Shown here one piece after another: positions 35,388 to 44,446 of a DNA stretch of 64,000 bases. A model generated the notes under the pieces. The model did not search any database. It was not told the DNA's origin and saw only the letters and a list, made by a program, of their open reading frames with translations. The stretch spans positions 1 through 64,000 of the forward strand of contig NZ_ATWY01000005.1 in NCBI RefSeq assembly GCF_000421405.1, given 5' to 3'. The stretch comes from Butyrivibrio sp. NC2007. Its GTDB lineage: Bacteria; Bacillota; Clostridia; Lachnospirales; Lachnospiraceae. Position 1 is the stretch's first letter. Each line of letters opens with the position of its first letter. The translations under genes were made by a program, and so were the position numbers.

Positions 35388-38165
35388 TCAGTGAAGGAAC
35401 TCAACAGACTTAAGAGAACAGCTCCCGCTTCCTTTATATATAAGGTAAAGCGGATTTTCTCCGGAAACCGCATCAAACCTGCATTCGTGGGCTGTCCAGA
35501 TGTTTGATCCGATTGCTGTTAAAAGAGCCAAAGTCTCTTTTGAAAGATCGGTCTTAATTTCAAAGTGGCCATCAAAGTATGCCCTTGTCTTAATGCGAAG
35601 TCCCTTAACATCATTAAAATCAAAGTACTTAAATCCAATGGTCGTTCCGTCTGTGATTCCCTTGATGTAGCCGTCGTTCTGGTCGCCATCGCCACCCTCC
35701 TGGACAACCCTTGGAGCGCTGTCCTCAACATACATCTTCTTCTCGGGAGTGAAGATGTTGCAGGCAATGTAAGCAGGGTATTCACCGATGTCCTTAAGAG
35801 GAGCGCCGTTAAGCCCGCAGGAAGTGATCTCTACCTGAGGGATCCTGCCGTCTTCTGTAAACTCGATCCTCTCTGCGCAGCCCTGTCTTGAGAACCAGGT
35901 GCCATGGGTATGTCTGTGGTAAAAGATATACCAGCTGCCTTCAATTTCCACGATGCTGCCGTGGTTGTTGGCGCCGTAACCGGATGGATCCTCGGCATTT
36001 TTGTAGGTATCTATATGGAGGTCGCAGTTACTTACGATAACGCCGCCGTAGGTAAATGGGCCTTCCGGTTTATCAGATGTTGCATAGCACAGCTCGTGCA
36101 TAACTTCCGATGAGTAAATGAAGTAGTAGGTATTACCGCGTTTTCTGATGGATGGAGCTTCGAAGAAAGCGTGTCCTTCGAAATCAGTTCCCTGGCTGTA
36201 CTTGGCACCGGGCACGATTATCTCCGGAGCCTTGACTACTGTCAGCATGTCTTTTCCAAGGACTGTGTACATTGCACCGTGCCTTGACTTGTCGCCATGT
36301 CCGCAGAAGCCTGTGTAGAGGTAAGTGATATTTCCCTCTGTCATTACACCGGGGTCAAACTGTGGCTCGTCGCCGGCTTTTTTGCCAAGCTTTGTTCCGT
36401 CTTCGTAGTGAACATATCCGTAGAATTCAAAAGGTCCTGCAGGAGTATCGGCTACTGCTACCGACACGACATTTTCTTTGTCGAGGACGTAGTAGAGATA
36501 GTATCTGCCATCCGGTCCGACTGTGATATCAGGTGCATAGAGGCACTGATGTCCGTCAGGGTTTAAAGGATCTGAAGTCTTGGGATAGATAACACCCTCA
36601 TAGTGCCAGTTGCCGAGGTCATTAACAGGCGCTGACCAGCACACATAATCTCCGAGGCAGAAGGTCTCTCCTCCCACAAGATCGTGTGAACCGTAGACAT
36701 AAACCCTGTCTCCGAATACGTAAGGTTCGCCGTCCGGGATGTATTCCCAGGATGGAAGATAGGGGTTGACTGCCTGCTTCTTGCTGCCCTGTCTTATGCC
36801 GCCCTCCTGCCTTGGTGATGCTCCGCGGCCAAGAAACTCCATTTCGTTTCTGGCTGCATCTGCAAAAGGCTCCCACTTCGGAAGAGGAGTTCTGTCCTTG
36901 CCACATCCGTTGGGATCACCTGTCTTGATAAAGTTTGCAAAGTAGTCGCACATCTGACAGGCCAGCTCAAAGTGCCTTCCTGCGTAGGGCCTGTGACACA
37001 TGTGAAGTGTATCGAAGAAGAACCACAGATCTACCGAGTGGAAAGTGCCGGGATAAGAATCTCCCGCATGACCGTCTCCCGGAATGTCGGGATCAAATCT
37101 GTAGTAGTAAAGCTTCTGATCAGGACGATTTTCGTTTGCTTTTAAGAACACCTGCTTAACAGAGCGCTCAACCATGTTTACGCCGGCTTCTGAAAACTCA
37201 TCCGTGGTGTTTCCTGAAATGATGGGAACATTAAGGCTCTTGCCGTTTGCAATATTTTCTGTGGGATCATCCTTGCAAAAGAGTCCGTCGATGATCGGGA
37301 ACATTCTTCTGTGAGTTTCTGCAAATTTGTTGTAGCCATCAAGAAGCTCCCTTGAAGAAAGAGCTCGTGCTTCTTCCAGATCTTTTACACCAAGGCTCTC
37401 AAAGAATTCTTTTCCGAGGTCCTCTGCCTGCTTAAGGTTTAATGGATGGAAGATGTCTGCATCTGAATTATCGAGTCTTATGATTCCGCTAAAGATCGCT
37501 GCAGCCTTGATGATGTCTTTGTTGTCTTCGCAGCTGAGCTGATGCTGAACGCTGGCTCCGCCTGCTGACTGGCCTCCGATAGTGATCCTATCCGGGTCTC
37601 CGCCGAAGGAGGCGATATTTCTTTTAACCCAGTCAAGGCCTGCCTTCTGGTCGAGAAGACCGAAGTTGGAAGGAGAAGCAGGTGACTCGCCTGTTATCTC
37701 GGGATGAGCCATAAAGCCAAAGCATCCAAGACGGTAGGCAATGCTAACGACAATGACACCTCTCTCAGCAAGAGGTTCTCCGTTAAATTCCATCTCTGCC
37801 GTGTAGCCCCACTGGAAGCCTCCGCCGTAGATCCATACAAGGACGGGGAGTTTTACATCGGCTTTTTTGGCAGGTGTCCAAATGTTGAGGTAGAGGCAGT
37901 CCTCGCTGTTTCTGATTTCGGGATCAACGTGCCACTCGCGGTTATAAACGAGCTCGCCGATGCCCGGTGTATCCTGCATTGAGATGGGACCAAACTCAAA
38001 GGCGTCCAGTGTCCCCTCCCAGTTCTGCACCGGTTGTGGCGCTCTCCATCTGTTTTTTCCTATAGGTGGTGCTGCAAAAGGGATGCCCTTAAAGACCGTG
38101 ATACGAGGGTCATTTCCGGGAAGTCCCCTGACTTTTCCGTTTTCTGTTACTGTTTCTCTAAGCAT
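35388..38165 (-). CDS. Carboxylesterase type B fused to GH43 glycosidase
   Basis: About 925 aa, no signal peptide. Residues 1 to ~465 are a full carboxylesterase: oxyanion region YGGGFQWG, nucleophile GGQSAGG (Ser200), acidic residue in TTDEFSEAG and His in GTFHSVDLW. After a linker (GRGASPRQEGGIRQGSKKQA), residues ~480-790 form a GH43 five-blade propeller (DRVYVYGSHD, LYAPDITVGPDGRYYLYY, EAPSIRKRGNTYYFIYSS). The last ~130 residues look like a carbohydrate-binding beta-sandwich. Predicted intracellular removal of acyl and arabinosyl/xylosyl groups from imported oligosaccharides. ATG 38165 is chosen for AAGGGG seven bases upstream; ATG 38186 lacks one. Joining a type B esterase to GH43 is unusual. 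Confidence 0.88.
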   Translation of the reverse strand: MLRETVTENGKVRGLPGNDPRITVFKGIPFAAPPIGKNRWRAPQPVQNWEGTLDAFEFGPISMQDTPGIGELVYNREWHVDPEIRNSEDCLYLNIWTPAKKADVKLPVLVWIYGGGFQWGYTAEMEFNGEPLAERGVIVVSIAYRLGCFGFMAHPEITGESPASPSNFGLLDQKAGLDWVKRNIASFGGDPDRITIGGQSAGGASVQHQLSCEDNKDIIKAAAIFSGIIRLDNSDADIFHPLNLKQAEDLGKEFFESLGVKDLEEARALSSRELLDGYNKFAETHRRMFPIIDGLFCKDDPTENIANGKSLNVPIISGNTTDEFSEAGVNMVERSVKQVFLKANENRPDQKLYYYRFDPDIPGDGHAGDSYPGTFHSVDLWFFFDTLHMCHRPYAGRHFELACQMCDYFANFIKTGDPNGCGKDRTPLPKWEPFADAARNEMEFLGRGASPRQEGGIRQGSKKQAVNPYLPSWEYIPDGEPYVFGDRVYVYGSHDLVGGETFCLGDYVCWSAPVNDLGNWHYEGVIYPKTSDPLNPDGHQCLYAPDITVGPDGRYYLYYVLDKENVVSVAVADTPAGPFEFYGYVHYEDGTKLGKKAGDEPQFDPGVMTEGNITYLYTGFCGHGDKSRHGAMYTVLGKDMLTVVKAPEIIVPGAKYSQGTDFEGHAFFEAPSIRKRGNTYYFIYSSEVMHELCYATSDKPEGPFTYGGVIVSNCDLHIDTYKNAEDPSGYGANNHGSIVEIEGSWYIFYHRHTHGTWFSRQGCAERIEFTEDGRIPQVEITSCGLNGAPLKDIGEYPAYIACNIFTPEKKMYVEDSAPRVVQEGGDGDQNDGYIKGITDGTTIGFKYFDFNDVKGLRIKTRAYFDGHFEIKTDLSKETLALLTAIGSNIWTAHECRFDAVSGENPLYLIYKGSGSCSLKSVEFLH

Positions 38166-38233
38166 GATTTTTCCCCTTATTCTCATGAATTATATAGTTC
38201 ATTAATTTTAATTTATTCTCGACGGCCACCATC

Positions 38234-38253
38234 TTCCAATCAAATAATGGCAA
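38234..38253. promoter_or_regulatory. Shared 20-bp box, copy 2 (candidate operator)
   Basis: TTCCAATCAAATAATGGCAA lies between the divergent esterase-GH43 (minus) and GH43 (plus) genes and differs from copy 1 by one base. Position and conservation suggest a regulator site for the xylan genes; the regulator is unknown. Confidence 0.5.
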
Positions 38254-38340
38254 TAAATTAGCAATTTATGAAAAGAAACGGAAATAAATCTTGGTGTATA
38301 TTTTTCTATAACATGAACCTAAATTTGGAGGATTACCAAA

Positions 38341-39822
38341 ATGAGTGATATCAAGATCCTAAGCAGCTACAAGGCGCTTTCAGACCACAACCCTGTAATG
38401 GTGCAGAGATTCGGAGCTGACCCCTATGCACTTGAGTACAAGGGAAGAGTATATATTTACATGACACTGGATTATCCGGAGGTCAATGACATCGGGGAAA
38501 TCCAGGAGAATACCTATAGTAAGATCGACAAGATCAGCGTCATTTCATCTGACGACCTTGTTAACTGGACGGACCACGGAACGGTCTATGCAGCAGGTGC
38601 AAACGGCCAGGCGAAATGGGGCGGAAATTCCTGGGCGCCGGCAGCAGCATGGAAGACAATAGATGGGAAGGACAAGTTCTTTTTGTACTTTGCTAACAGC
38701 GGAAACGGAATCGCAGTCCTTACGGCAGACAGCCCTGTAGGACCGTTTACCGATCCTCTTGGACATGCGCTTATATCAAGAGAAACACCCACCTGTGCCG
38801 AGGTAACATGGCTCTTTGACCCTGCAGTTCTCATGGATGATGACGGCGAGAGCTACATATATTTCGGGGGCGGAGTTCCGTCTGATGACAAAGCTTCTGA
38901 TCCCGGAACAGCAAGGGTTGTCAAGCTTGGAAAAGACATGATCTCTATCGTGGGAGATCCGAAGCCCATAGAAAATGTATCCTATCTCTTTGAGGATTCC
39001 GGCATAAATAAGATTGATGGAAAGTACTATTATTCCTACTGCTCAAACTTCTCCATGACACCTGAAGCCGAGAAGGAAAAAGGCTTTGAGCAGGGCGAGA
39101 TAGTAACCATGGTTTCCGATGATCCCATGGGACCTTTTGAGATGGCAAATCCTGTTCTTAAGAATCCTGAGCATTTCTTTGGACTTGGCGGAAATAACCA
39201 CCACTGTATGTTTAAGTTTGAGGGCGAGTATTACATCACCTACCACTCAAGGATATTAGAGGAGAGCATGGGCATTCTTAAGGGCTATCGCAGCACCAGC
39301 ATTGACAAGCTTGTGATCGATGAGAAGGGGCAGCCTTCTGCCAGCGTTGCTACAAGAGAGGGTGTTAGGCAGCTTAAGTGCGTCGATCCTTACGTGGAGA
39401 CAAAAGCAGTTACCATGTCAAATTCAGCAGGTGTTGCCACAAGGCAGTACGGAGAAGAGGCAGTTAAATACGGCTCCGGCGACATGATCCTGACTGCAAT
39501 CAAGAGCGGAAGCTGGGTGCAGATAAGTGGTGTGGACTTTGGCGCAGATCCTGCAAGGCTTGTGGAAGTTATGGTGAAAAGAGCTGACGGAAGAAGGTCA
39601 GATAAGATAAGAGGCAAGATCCTTGTATGCCTAGACTCACCTGAGTCAAAGCCCATAGAGGAGATTGAAGTTGGCATGGAGCCTGTAAAGGGAGTGGACG
39701 CCGGAGAAGAGCTCATTAAGATTTCAAACAGGCTCGATACTCAGGCTGTAGGAATTCATGATCTGTACTTTGTCTTTGAGGGTGAAGGCTTTGAGTTCTA
39801 TTCCTGGAAATTTGTAGAGTGA
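38341..39822 (+). CDS. GH43 beta-xylosidase/alpha-arabinofuranosidase with C-terminal CBM6-like domain
   Basis: 493 aa, cytoplasmic. The N-terminal propeller (~1-330) shows the three acidic regions of GH43: RFGADPYALEYKGRVYIYM (general base Asp), LFDPAVLMDDDGESYIYFGG, and EGEYYITYHSRI after GGNNHHCMFKFEG. Residues ~345-490 resemble a CBM6-type beta-sandwich (GDMILTAIKSGSWVQISGVD). It acts on xylo- or arabino-oligosaccharides inside the cell. GGAGG stands nine bases before the ATG. It is divergent from the esterase-GH43 gene, with the shared 20-bp box between them. Confidence 0.9.
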   Translation: MSDIKILSSYKALSDHNPVMVQRFGADPYALEYKGRVYIYMTLDYPEVNDIGEIQENTYSKIDKISVISSDDLVNWTDHGTVYAAGANGQAKWGGNSWAPAAAWKTIDGKDKFFLYFANSGNGIAVLTADSPVGPFTDPLGHALISRETPTCAEVTWLFDPAVLMDDDGESYIYFGGGVPSDDKASDPGTARVVKLGKDMISIVGDPKPIENVSYLFEDSGINKIDGKYYYSYCSNFSMTPEAEKEKGFEQGEIVTMVSDDPMGPFEMANPVLKNPEHFFGLGGNNHHCMFKFEGEYYITYHSRILEESMGILKGYRSTSIDKLVIDEKGQPSASVATREGVRQLKCVDPYVETKAVTMSNSAGVATRQYGEEAVKYGSGDMILTAIKSGSWVQISGVDFGADPARLVEVMVKRADGRRSDKIRGKILVCLDSPESKPIEEIEVGMEPVKGVDAGEELIKISNRLDTQAVGIHDLYFVFEGEGFEFYSWKFVE

Positions 39823-39864
39823 TCTTGCGCGGCGAAAACTGTTTTGTAAGATATGGGGGAAATT

Positions 39865-41595
39865 ATGGCAGAGATAGCAAACAAGGGGCCTGTGGCACCC
39901 AAGGATCCAACTAAGAAGCGTCCTTTTTTCTATATTATGAAGGACAAGGAAATATTCGGAGCTCCGCAGCCGGATGGAAGCTTTGCTCACTTTTTGTACA
40001 TGGATATGGGAAGACTTACCGATGCTGCCAAGCTCACGGGTAATGTCACAGATGAAGAGATGATAGAGAGCCTGACCACAAGAACAGGTCTTCAGAAGAT
40101 GGTCCACTCCATCGGAGTCAGCGTATCCTGCGAGAAAGCTGCTGAGAAGACAAGGTTTGTGGCAGAGCTGTATCCGAATACTCCCGGCGAAGAGGTAACC
40201 GTCATTGAAGCGGAGCTTGCCATGGATGGCATGGAGACTGTAATTGAGCTTGATGGCGTCGACTGGAAGGACGGCGATAAAGAGCTGGGGCAGATGAGAT
40301 TTCTTTTTGATAAAGAGGGGCTCTGCGCCACGGCAGATGTAAGGTTCTATCTTAATGACGGGTTTGAAGCTCCCGAGCAGCCCGAGGAAGTTGCAGTAGA
40401 TTTCGCTTCTGAAGGCTACAAAAAGATGATCGGCAATAGCCTTATGCAGACCGGTAATACCGAAAGGCTCAGAAAGGTCCTTGATAAGGCAGCTTCCGGA
40501 GAGGATGTAACTCTTTCATTTATCGGAGGCTCAATAACTCAGGGAGCCGGCGCTATTCCCATCAATGAGAAGTGCTACGCAAGGGTCTTTTACGAGGACT
40601 TTGTAAAAAGATATATGAAGGGCGGAGAGTGCACCTTTGTTAAGGCCGGTGTTGGAGGAACTCCTTCAGAGCTTGGAATGATCAGGTTTGAGAGAGATGT
40701 GCTCCGTGATGGGAAGTGCGAGCCTGACCTTGTTGTCATAGAGTTTGCAGTTAACGATGAGGGCGATGAAACTCAGGGCGTATGCTACGAGAGCCTTGTG
40801 AGAAAAGCTCTTTCTCTTCCCTGGAAGCCAGCGGTAGTTCTGCTATTTGCAGTTTTCTCAAACGACTGGAATCTTCAGGACAGATTATCTCCTGTTGGAA
40901 AGAATTATGATCTTCCGATGGTCAGCGTCCTTGATGCCGTAAGTCCGCAGTTTCCGCTGATGCCTAAGGATGGGCGCGTCATCTCCAAGAACCAGTACTT
41001 CTACGATGTGTATCATCCCAGTAATCTTGGACATCAGATCATGGCTGACTGCCTGACGAACCTGATGGAGGTGGTAAGTGTAGGGCCTCTTCCTGCTGAT
41101 CAGGGAAAAGAGATTTCTCTTGCGGAAATTGAGCCGGTGATCGGAGCAGATTTTGAGCAGGTAGAGCTTCTTGATAAGAAAGAGATGGATGCGCTTAAAA
41201 AGAAGTACGATATCGGAGAGGTGGCCGAAGGCTCTTTTGACCAAAAAGATGAAGACCTGCAGGCTGTGGAGATGGATAAGGATATCAAGATGACTCCCGA
41301 ATTTCCGCACAACTGGTGTCACGAAGGCGGAAGTGAGCCCTTTAAGATGACGCTTACCTGTAAGAGACTGCTTCTGATATTCAAGGATTCAGCTGCTGCA
41401 AGCCATGGCACGGCTGAGGTCTATGTCGATGGTAAGAAGGTCCTGGATGCGGATCCTCACGTAAACGGATGGACCCACTGCAACGCCGTGATCCTTGTAA
41501 ATGAGGCGGAGAGCAGGAAACGGGAAGTCCTCATTAAGATGAAGGATGTAGACGAAGATAAGAAGTTTACCATTCTCGGATTTGGAGTCTGCTGA
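39865..41595 (+). CDS. SGNH/GDSL-family esterase, probable acetylxylan esterase
   Basis: About 576 aa. A ~200-residue N-terminal beta-rich region precedes an SGNH hydrolase domain with FIGGSITQG (Ser223), GVGGTPSELG (block II Gly), EFAVNDEGD (block III Asn) and DVYHPSNLGHQ (block V His). About 150 C-terminal residues look like a further beta domain. No signal peptide, so it likely removes acetyl groups from imported xylo-oligosaccharides. The start at 39865 is chosen for GGGGGA just upstream; ATG 39853 has none. It begins 42 bp after the GH43 gene and is probably co-transcribed. Confidence 0.85.
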   Translation: MAEIANKGPVAPKDPTKKRPFFYIMKDKEIFGAPQPDGSFAHFLYMDMGRLTDAAKLTGNVTDEEMIESLTTRTGLQKMVHSIGVSVSCEKAAEKTRFVAELYPNTPGEEVTVIEAELAMDGMETVIELDGVDWKDGDKELGQMRFLFDKEGLCATADVRFYLNDGFEAPEQPEEVAVDFASEGYKKMIGNSLMQTGNTERLRKVLDKAASGEDVTLSFIGGSITQGAGAIPINEKCYARVFYEDFVKRYMKGGECTFVKAGVGGTPSELGMIRFERDVLRDGKCEPDLVVIEFAVNDEGDETQGVCYESLVRKALSLPWKPAVVLLFAVFSNDWNLQDRLSPVGKNYDLPMVSVLDAVSPQFPLMPKDGRVISKNQYFYDVYHPSNLGHQIMADCLTNLMEVVSVGPLPADQGKEISLAEIEPVIGADFEQVELLDKKEMDALKKKYDIGEVAEGSFDQKDEDLQAVEMDKDIKMTPEFPHNWCHEGGSEPFKMTLTCKRLLLIFKDSAAASHGTAEVYVDGKKVLDADPHVNGWTHCNAVILVNEAESRKREVLIKMKDVDEDKKFTILGFGVC

Positions 41596-41615
41596 AATAG
41601 ATATCAGAAAATGAG

Positions 41616-41660
41616 AAAAAACATGGCGGAAAATGTGAAGAAGCATGTCGCCATGTTTTT
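41616..41660 (+). terminator. Hairpin between the two esterase genes
   Basis: AAAAACATGGCG pairs perfectly with CGCCATGTTTTT over a 20-base loop and ends in a T-run. It is a terminator or attenuator inside the gene run. Confidence 0.7.
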
Positions 41661-41707
41661 GTATAATTAGCCATAGAAGGACTATGGGGAAACATGGGGA
41701 AAACGAA

Positions 41708-43612
41708 ATGGGTAAATTAGTACTTCCAAAGATCATTTCGGACGGAATGGTCATTCAGAGACGTAAAAGAATACATATTTGGGGATGGGACGAGCCTGGA
41801 AGAGGAATCGAGGTAAGGCTCGATAATCTCATGTCCACAGGAAAGGCTGACGATAGAGGAAGGTTTGATATCTACCTTTCTGCAAAAGAGAGCGGAGGCC
41901 CTTACGAGCTCATCGTTTCAGACGATAAGGACGAGGAGATCGCGGTTAAAGATGTAATGATAGGCATCGTGTGGCTCGCCACCGGTCAGTCCAACATGGA
42001 GCTTCCCATCGCAAGGGTTAAGGACAGGTATCCTGCTCTTGCTCAGATTGAGGAGAATCCCGGGATCAGGACCTTCAAGATCGTGGAGGACACAGATTTC
42101 CACGGACCTTTGGCGGAGCTGAGGAGCGGCGCATGGAGCAGAGTTAAAAAGGATACCATCATGGACTTCTCTGCGACCGGATACTTCTTTGCTGCATATC
42201 TTCAGAAGCTCACAGGTCAGACTGTTGGATTTATAAATGCATCCCTTGGCGGATCCAAGATTTCCTCCTGGATGTCAAAAGAGATGCTGGAGGGGTATGA
42301 CGAACTTATAGAAGAGGCGGATAAATACGCCGACGATGATTTCAGAAAGAATCAGGCGGACAAAAACGTCATCAACGGAACGCTCTGGAGAGAGAAGCTC
42401 GATAAGCTTGACAGGGGACTTTCAGAGAAGTGGATGAAAGAAGAGCTCGACGAGCGCAGCTGGAAGGAAATGGATATTCCGGTGATGTTTAAGGATACTG
42501 AGCTAAACGGAATGTGCGGATCGGTATGGTTCAGAAAGAGCTTTGACCTGCCTGAGGAACTTGCCGGAAAGAACGCAAGACTGTTCCTTGGAACAATGGT
42601 AGACAGGGACGAGGTATTTGTTAACGGAGTGAAGGTCGGCGGGATAGAGTATCAGTATCCGCCGAGGAAATATGATATTCCCGAGGGACTTACCAGGGAA
42701 AAAGGAAATGTGATCGCAATAAGACTCTGCGTTGAGTACGGCCTTGGAAGGATAACTCCGGACAAGGAGTACAAGATATTCAACGATGATGCTGAGGTAA
42801 GGCTTGATGGTACCTGGTACTACAAGGTTGCTGCAAGATGCGGAGAGATTCCGCCCACAGACTTTATCAACTGGCATCCGACAGGTCTTTACAACGCCAT
42901 GACTGCGCCTTGTCACAACTTCCCAATAGATGGAATCATCTGGTATCAGGGCGAGTCAAATACCTATGAGCCATATGACTATGTTGATCTCTCAAAGCGC
43001 ATGATAAAGGGCTACAGAGATAAGTGGGGAGAGGAAAACCTTCCTTACATCACGGTTCAGCTCCCTAACTTTGTTATAGATATTCAGCCGGTGGACGATC
43101 CATGGCCTGAGTTCAGATTAAAGCAGGCAAAGCTCCTGGACGATCCGATGGTTGGAATGACAGTAAACATGGATCTTGGAGAAGACAACGATCTTCATCC
43201 CACAGGCAAGCGCCGCATCGGCAAGCGCCTGGCCCTCTGGGCTGCGCACCTTCGCTACGGCTATGCCGGCGAGTTCACAGGTCCTACACCTATTCCTGTT
43301 TCAGTTAAGGCTACAGGTTCAGGCCTTATGAAGGGCTCAACTGTAGAGATCAGGTTTGATCACGCCGACGGAATGGTTGCCAGAGACATCGGCAAGGGCA
43401 GCGAGATCCGCGATTTTGTTGTAGTTGATGATAAAGGAAAAGAGTACGAAGCCAAGGCTAAGATTGTCGGCGAAGCAATTCAGCTTCAGACAAACCTTAA
43501 GGTAGAAAAGATAAAGAAGGTTAAGTACCTGGTTGCCTATACATATTCGGGAGCCATGATCTACAACAAGGCCAACCTCCCAATGGGCCCCTTCGAACTC
43601 GAAGTAAAATGA
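41708..43612 (+). CDS. Sialate O-acetylesterase (SASA)-type carbohydrate esterase
   Basis: About 634 aa cytoplasmic protein. Catalytic motifs: WLATGQSNMELP (Ser95), GIIWYQGESNTY, and DLGEDNDLHPTGKRRIGKRL with the Asp-His pair. A jelly-roll-like insertion (~270-360, DLPEELAGKNARLFLGTMVD) splits the hydrolase, as in other family members. In a xylan locus the role is more likely deacetylation of xylo-oligosaccharides than of sialic acid. The start at 41708 has GGGG eight bases upstream. The TGA stop (43610-43612) overlaps the left inverted repeat of the large repeat element. Confidence 0.87.
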   Translation: MGKLVLPKIISDGMVIQRRKRIHIWGWDEPGRGIEVRLDNLMSTGKADDRGRFDIYLSAKESGGPYELIVSDDKDEEIAVKDVMIGIVWLATGQSNMELPIARVKDRYPALAQIEENPGIRTFKIVEDTDFHGPLAELRSGAWSRVKKDTIMDFSATGYFFAAYLQKLTGQTVGFINASLGGSKISSWMSKEMLEGYDELIEEADKYADDDFRKNQADKNVINGTLWREKLDKLDRGLSEKWMKEELDERSWKEMDIPVMFKDTELNGMCGSVWFRKSFDLPEELAGKNARLFLGTMVDRDEVFVNGVKVGGIEYQYPPRKYDIPEGLTREKGNVIAIRLCVEYGLGRITPDKEYKIFNDDAEVRLDGTWYYKVAARCGEIPPTDFINWHPTGLYNAMTAPCHNFPIDGIIWYQGESNTYEPYDYVDLSKRMIKGYRDKWGEENLPYITVQLPNFVIDIQPVDDPWPEFRLKQAKLLDDPMVGMTVNMDLGEDNDLHPTGKRRIGKRLALWAAHLRYGYAGEFTGPTPIPVSVKATGSGLMKGSTVEIRFDHADGMVARDIGKGSEIRDFVVVDDKGKEYEAKAKIVGEAIQLQTNLKVEKIKKVKYLVAYTYSGAMIYNKANLPMGPFELEVK

Positions 43613-43742
43613 GTCACCGGGGACGTTTCAGTTTTGAGACACCGGGGACGTTTCAGTTTGACTCATTATGAGACACCGGGGACGTTTCACATTGACCCAT
43701 TTTGCAAGATCCGGAAGATTCTGCCCGCGCCCGGCGATTGTA

Positions 43743-43831
43743 GTTCGGGTGAATACCGGAGCCAAGTGCTGCCCGGGCGCCAAAAAGCGGCGCCCAGCGT
43801 ACTGTCCCTTGACTCCGGTATTCATCCGAAC
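43743..43831. repeat. Long imperfect palindrome (89 bp hairpin module)
   Basis: The outer arms GTTCGGGTGAATACC and GGTATTCATCCGAAC, extended inward by GGAGCCAAG/CTTGACTCC, give a stem of about 24 bp with one G:U-type and one C/A mismatch. Inside, GGGCGCC pairs with GGCGCCC around AAAAAGC. The right half recurs at 1-90. Confidence 0.85.
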
Positions 43832-43912
43832 ATATTGGTCACTAAGGCGGGCAGGAAAAAGGGCGTTGCATTCAAGATTGAAAGTGCAGGCAGAAAGATG
43901 AGGTTTTGCTGA

Positions 43913-44441
43913 TTTTCTACATATACAGCAAAAAGTAGGCTGTGGGCGTAGAAAGTATGAGAGAAAAATTTTGCATTAGGGATTATTTTCTACCTATACA
44001 GAAAAAAGTGATCTATGGGCACAGAAAATAGAAATGAATGTGGAGAATCTTTCTACCTATATCCCCAAAAGTGGCCGTTGGGCGTAGAAAATAAGGCATT
44101 TTGAATTTTGTTTAAGAAATTCTTTCTACCTATATTGTGAAAAGTGCCTTCGGGGCGTAGAAAATGTGTGATCATAAGATTTTCTATATATACAATTGAA
44201 ACTATGTCCATGGTATAGAAAATTGGACACTTGAAAAAGTATGTTGATTCAATTTTCTATATATGTGAGAAAAAGTATTTCTGGGGTATGGAAAAACAAG
44301 CTTATAAAGATTTTGGGGTGAAGAGTTTTCTATATATATGAGCAGAAGTTGTCTCGAAGTATAGAAAAACTGCCTGACAAAGTTTTTGAGAAGATCTGTT
44401 TTCTATATATATGACAAGAACTCAACAGAAGATATAGAAAA
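43913..44441. repeat. Array of eight roughly 42-bp units at about 73-bp period
   Basis: Units start at 43913, 43986, 44052, 44123, 44180, 44253, 44326 and 44399. Each begins TTTTCTA or TTTCTA, continues AYATATA-like, has a central AAAAGTG-like motif, and ends in a TAGAAA or close variant. Starts are mostly 73 bp apart (others 57, 66 and 71). The first unit uses CTACATATA, the next three CTACCTATA, and the last four CTATATATA, a gradient that points to local duplication. Confidence 0.85.
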
Positions 44442-44446
44442 GGAGT

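Noticed and set aside
41645..41707. N-terminal extension of the SASA esterase
   Set aside because: The upstream ATG at 41645 lies inside the preceding hairpin, and the extension (Cys/His-rich) does not resemble the family; ATG 41708 has a better ribosome binding site.
43634..43912. Short ORFs across the hairpin and GGGGAC units
   Set aside because: They are translations of repeat DNA in two frames, with no ribosome binding site and no recognisable protein features.
43913..44441. CRISPR array
   Set aside because: The units are imperfect and vary in type along the array, the spacers share a common A-run/TTTTG motif instead of being unique, and no cas gene is present.
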